NCBI GenBank assembly: GCA_030835125.1
Contig: JAUQWM010000033.1
Span: 124,001 to 188,000, forward strand
Source of the DNA: Gemmatimonadaceae bacterium
GTDB lineage: Bacteria > Gemmatimonadota > Gemmatimonadetes > Gemmatimonadales > Gemmatimonadaceae
Length of the DNA stretch: 64,000 bases
Reading direction: 5' to 3'
The number at the start of each line of letters is the position of its first letter. The stretch's first letter is position 1. Below the pieces are notes generated by a model. That model did not search any database. It worked only from the letters and a program-made list of their open reading frames with translations, and was not told the origin of the DNA. Positions 60,719 to 64,000 of the stretch are shown here, piece by piece. Both the position numbers and the translations under genes were made by a program.

Positions 60719-62890
60719 TCAGAACCAGGTCGTGAGGCTCACCACCAGGTTGCGCGCCGGCTCCGGGCGGAAGAACCCGGCATTGGCCACTTCGGCATAC
60801 AGGGCGTTGCCGATGTTGTTCACCTGCACCCCGAGTTCCTGCCGGCGCTGTCCGTTGTGGAAGGACAGCCCGCCGCGCACGGAATGGACCGTGAAGGCAG
60901 GCAGCTTGTCGCCAACGGGGCTCGAGCCGGCCACGATCTCCTTCTGCTCACCATTGCGGCGGACGGCGTACTGGGCCCACCACGGGCGCGCCGCCGGCCT
61001 CCACCCCAGCGCCACGTTCACCTTGCTCGAGAAGACGTCGCCCACCGGCAGCGCCGGGTCGCTGAGGTTCTTCGACCAGAGCCGCGACCAGTTGCCGTCG
61101 GCCGTCAGCCCCGCGCCCAGCCTGGCCGTGACGCCCAGTTCCGCGCCCCGCATCCGCAGCGTGGTCACGTTCACGTTCTGATAGCGGGGCAGCGGACCGA
61201 CGGAGTCACCGGCGAACGCGATGCGGATCCCGTCCTCGATACGGTTCTGGAAGAGGAACAGCTCGGCATCGACGCGGTCGCCCTGCAGGCGCGCGCCCAC
61301 GTCGACGTTCAGGCTCCGCTCCGGGCGAAGCCCGGGCGTGGCGCTCTGGTACGCCGAGCCCTCGGGGGTTGGGCCGTCGAAGTACCGTTCGACCAGGTTC
61401 GGCGCCCGGAAGCCACGCCCGACCGTGGCCACCAGGTTGAGGCGTGGCGTTGCCCGGAACAGCGCGTTCACCGCAAAGACGCCGGTCGAGTTGGTGGCGC
61501 CCTGCGGAAGCGTCTGCCCCGTGCCGGACGCGCGCGGCTTCGAGTCGGTGGACTGGTACCGGCCGCCGACGATGAGCGAGAGGCGCTCGTGGAGCCGCAT
61601 GTCGTTCTGCGCGAACACGCCCAGCGACGACAGCGTCGCGTTCGGGACCTGTGAGCGCGTGCTCGCCTCCGACTGCGGCGGTCCGAAGCCGACCACCGTC
61701 GTCAGCGACGAGTCCCGACCCGTGGCGTCGTCGCGGAAGAAATCCGCGCCATACGTGACGATGCTCCCGCTGAACACGCGCATCGCCTCGGCACGGAAGC
61801 CGATCGTGGTCACGTCCGTGTGGTTGCGCGTCTGGATATCCACGCCGGCACCTGGTGGCGTCCCTGGCCCGAACGGAACGAAAATGCCTTGCGAGAGGTC
61901 ACGCTCGTTGCGCTGGCGATAGGCAGAGAAGCTGGCGCGGGTCGCGAAGGGACTGGACAGCACGCCGGAACTGGCGCCGGCCGTCACCTTGTTGAGCACC
62001 TGGTTCGGGTACTGGATCCGGATGCGCGTGGACTCGCCGATGAGTTCCGGCTCCACGAACCCGAAGCCGGCGTCGTCGGCGCGGTACCGCTCGGCGCGCG
62101 CGAAGACGGAGTGTCCGCCCGTCGAGCGCCATGACGCATGGAGGTTCACGGACGCATCCTTCACGCCGGAATCCTCGACGCGCGCGGCGTCGCCGAGCGT
62201 GATGTCGCCGTAGCTCCCCTTGGGGGCGCGATAGCTGCCCGCATCGCGAAGCGACCCGCCGAGCTGAAGCGCCAGTCCCCCGGATTGCCAGGCCAGCATA
62301 CCGTCGCCGCGATTGCTCGCGCCGGCGTCACCATACCGATAGCCCACACGCCCGCTGACGACGCCATGGTCCGTCCTGCCTGACGGGTGGGTCGTGATGA
62401 GGTTCATGACGCCCCCGATCGCGTCGGTCCCGTACAGCACCGACGACGGCCCGCGCACCACCTCGATCCGCTCGATCGACGCGGGATCCACCAGCGACGG
62501 CAGCTCACCGAAATCCTGCTGGCGGCGCGTGTTCCCGAGGCGAAGGCCGTCCTGCAGGAGGAGGATGCGCTGGCCGCGCTGACCGCGGATCGACGGCCGC
62601 AACTGGTTGGCCCCGACGCCGATGACATCCAGTCCCGCGTATTCGCGGAACAGGTCGGTCACGGCTAGCGGCGCGCGGCGCTGCAGGAGCGCGGCGTCGA
62701 GCACCGTCACCGGCGCGGGCACGTTGTAGACGTCGGTCGCGCTTCGCGTCGCCGTGACGGTCACGGCCTTGAGCGTTGTCGTGCCGGAATCGGCCGGGGG
62801 CGATTGTGCGCCGGCGTGGGAGGAACTCGCGAGCACGACGGCGAGGCCGACGCCGCGAGCAAAACCGGATGGGAGAATGGAGGTTTTCAT
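60719..62890 (-). CDS. TonB-dependent outer-membrane receptor
   Basis: A 723-residue receptor. After a signal peptide comes a TonB-box-like segment (LKAVTVTATRS, about 40-50). The plug (PVTVLDAALLQRRAPLAVTD, SIERIEVVRGPSSVLYGTDA, GGVMNLITTH) and a 22-strand barrel follow, ending in the aromatic EPARNLVVSLTTWF with terminal Phe. It moves a large ligand (siderophore, vitamin or sugar) across the outer membrane using TonB energy; the ligand is unknown. Start ATG 62890. The terminator at 60681 follows. The response-regulator gene is upstream on the same strand. Confidence 0.95.
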   Translation of the reverse strand: MKTSILPSGFARGVGLAVVLASSSHAGAQSPPADSGTTTLKAVTVTATRSATDVYNVPAPVTVLDAALLQRRAPLAVTDLFREYAGLDVIGVGANQLRPSIRGQRGQRILLLQDGLRLGNTRRQQDFGELPSLVDPASIERIEVVRGPSSVLYGTDAIGGVMNLITTHPSGRTDHGVVSGRVGYRYGDAGASNRGDGMLAWQSGGLALQLGGSLRDAGSYRAPKGSYGDITLGDAARVEDSGVKDASVNLHASWRSTGGHSVFARAERYRADDAGFGFVEPELIGESTRIRIQYPNQVLNKVTAGASSGVLSSPFATRASFSAYRQRNERDLSQGIFVPFGPGTPPGAGVDIQTRNHTDVTTIGFRAEAMRVFSGSIVTYGADFFRDDATGRDSSLTTVVGFGPPQSEASTRSQVPNATLSSLGVFAQNDMRLHERLSLIVGGRYQSTDSKPRASGTGQTLPQGATNSTGVFAVNALFRATPRLNLVATVGRGFRAPNLVERYFDGPTPEGSAYQSATPGLRPERSLNVDVGARLQGDRVDAELFLFQNRIEDGIRIAFAGDSVGPLPRYQNVNVTTLRMRGAELGVTARLGAGLTADGNWSRLWSKNLSDPALPVGDVFSSKVNVALGWRPAARPWWAQYAVRRNGEQKEIVAGSSPVGDKLPAFTVHSVRGGLSFHNGQRRQELGVQVNNIGNALYAEVANAGFFRPEPARNLVVSLTTWF

Positions 62891-62958
62891 GGTTCGGACG
62901 TTCGCAGGCGCCGAACCGGTCCTCCATTGTGTGTTCTACGGAGACGGCTGGTAGGGGA

Positions 62959-63612
62959 TTACCCGGTGAGCAGTCCGTGTTTCATGCAGAACCGTGTAAG
63001 GCCTGCCGCCGTCCTGATGCCGAGCTTGCGGGAGAGCGAGTCGCGATGGGCCTCGACGGTGCGCCGGGAGATTCCGAGCTTCGCCGCGATCTCCTTGTTC
63101 GCGAGACCCTGCGCCACCAGCACGATCACCTCGCGCTCGCGGCGGGTGAGCAGTTGCGGGGTGGGCTCCGGATCGGGCGAGGAGGTGTCTGCCAGGGCAG
63201 CGGTCACCTGGCGCGCCACGTCGGGGGACAGGGACAAGGCGCCGCCGTGGATCGCATGCACCGCGGCGCGCAATTCTGCCGGGGACGAGTCCTTGCGCAG
63301 GTAGCCGTGCGCGCCGGCACGAATCGACTCCAGGACGTACTCGAGGTTCTCGTGCACGCTCAGCATGAGCACCCGGGTCGCCGGCGACCGCTCGATGACC
63401 TCCGGGATGGCCTGGAGCCCGGAGCCATCAGGCATCGTGATGTCGAGGACAAGGACGTCGGGATGCGCCGATGCCGCCGTGGCAATGGCATCGGCGACGC
63501 TGGCTCCCTCGCCGACGATCTCGAAGCCGTGTGTCGTATCGAGCACGGTGCGCAGGCCCTCGCGCACGATCGCGTGATCGTCGATGACGGCAACGCGAAT
63601 GGGCGCGGTCAC
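62959..63612 (-). CDS. NarL/FixJ-type response regulator (LuxR HTH)
   Basis: A 217-residue regulator with a receiver domain (VAVIDDHAIVREGLRTVL with acidic pocket, LVLDITMPDGSG with the phospho-Asp about residue 57, and Lys in YLRKDSSPAELRAAVHAI). The C-terminal HTH (LTRREREVIVLVAQGLANKE, IAAKLGISRRTVEAHRDSLS) binds DNA. It starts at GTG 63612, overlapping the sensor-kinase gene by four bases (GTGA). It may control the TonB receptor downstream, 68 bases away. Confidence 0.95.
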   Translation of the reverse strand: MTAPIRVAVIDDHAIVREGLRTVLDTTHGFEIVGEGASVADAIATAASAHPDVLVLDITMPDGSGLQAIPEVIERSPATRVLMLSVHENLEYVLESIRAGAHGYLRKDSSPAELRAAVHAIHGGALSLSPDVARQVTAALADTSSPDPEPTPQLLTRREREVIVLVAQGLANKEIAAKLGISRRTVEAHRDSLSRKLGIRTAAGLTRFCMKHGLLTG

Positions 63613-64000
63613 GGCGCGTGATCCTCCTCGACGGGGACTTCGATCGTCAGGGTGACCCCGGAGCCCGGGGACGACCGGACGTCGAGCCGGCCGCCGACGG
63701 CGGCGGCACGCTCACGCATGCCCGCGAGCCCGAGGTGCCCGTGTTCCTCCAGCTGCGCGAGCGAGCGGCCGGAATCGAATCCGGGGCCGCCATCGCGGAT
63801 TTCCATGCGCAGGAGGGCGCCGGTCGCGGCCAGCGTCACGCGGACCACCGGCTCCGCGGTGTGCCGGGCGAAGTTGGAGAGTCCCTCCTGCAGCGCGCGA
63901 TACACCACGACTTCGCCTTCCTCGGAGATGACCGGCAGCGACTGCGGGGCGACAAGCGCCACGCGGCGCCCGTTCTGCGCCTCGAAGTCGGCGACCAGCG
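63609..64000 (-). CDS. Sensor histidine kinase, C-terminal part (5' end outside window)
   Basis: The visible 130 residues are the ATP-binding (HATPase_c) domain of a NarX/LiaS-type kinase: VVVYRALQEGLSNFARHTAE (N box), LRMEIRDGGPGFDSGR (G1 box) and HGHLGLAGMRERAAAVGGRL, RSSPGSGVTLTIEVP. The dimerisation His and sensor are beyond base 64000. Coupled to the response regulator by a four-base overlap. Signal unknown. Confidence 0.93.
   Translation of the reverse strand, partial: LVADFEAQNGRRVALVAPQSLPVISEEGEVVVYRALQEGLSNFARHTAEPVVRVTLAATGALLRMEIRDGGPGFDSGRSLAQLEEHGHLGLAGMRERAAAVGGRLDVRSSPGSGVTLTIEVPVEEDHAP

Overview
The window is 64 kb of GC-rich chromosome, densely packed with genes. It has no rRNA, tRNA, transposase, integrase or CRISPR array that I can see. 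The gene repertoire fits a free-living, diderm, soil or freshwater bacterium: PknB-like kinases with a membrane-anchored tail, many secreted metallopeptidases and beta-propeller proteins, a TonB receptor, CusABC, and a fused E1 dehydrogenase. The style (secreted peptidases, FG-GAP and Kelch proteins, M56-TonB fusions) resembles Gemmatimonadota, but that phylum call is inference. Both ends cut a gene: a small heat-shock protein at the left and a sensor kinase at the right.

Left third (1-33 kb) is mostly housekeeping and accessory genes: Hsp20; an alpha/beta hydrolase lacking its nucleophile; two tandem Ser/Thr kinases; Lon protease with acidic insertions; an orphan MacB-type permease; a secreted M19 dipeptidase; a leishmanolysin-like lipoprotein overlapping a class A penicillin-binding protein; glutamine-dependent NAD synthetase; and a BlaI/M56 sensor pair with a clear operator-promoter. 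These are followed by a 6-bladed-propeller protein, an AraC-MGMT DNA-repair protein, an FG-GAP protein, an AraC regulator, two related HNH nucleases, a HIT protein, a fused 2-oxoacid dehydrogenase E1, and an amidohydrolase lipoprotein.

The centre (34.8-52.7 kb, all on the minus strand) is a copper-handling island. Read in the direction of transcription it runs: ECF sigma and zinc anti-sigma; CopZ, the CopA P-type ATPase and CsoR; a small Cys/His secreted protein; a beta-barrel protein, a His-rich secreted protein of unknown function, a CopC-CopD fusion and an NTF2-like protein (each overlapping the next); a second small Cys/His protein; the CusC-CusB-CusA tripartite pump; a CPH-type P-ATPase (CopB); and a DUF305 membrane protein. 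The logic is cytosolic export to the periplasm (CopZ, CopA, CopB), periplasmic binding (CopC and the small Cys/His proteins) and expulsion across the outer membrane (CusCBA), with CsoR as the copper sensor. Several components look undescribed.

The right end (52.8-64 kb) has pdxH and rsgA with a small partner. A run of secreted proteins follows (M14 peptidase, Kelch propeller, PQQ-type quinoprotein), then a TonB receptor and a NarL-type response regulator with its sensor kinase.

Two sequence-level patterns cross all regions. The first is an octamer, CGTTAGGC, that recurs about 15 times, nearly always in the coding orientation and reading Leu(TTA)-Gly or ending a gene. The second is a set of short, degenerate heptamer tandem arrays at gene ends that sometimes run into coding sequence.
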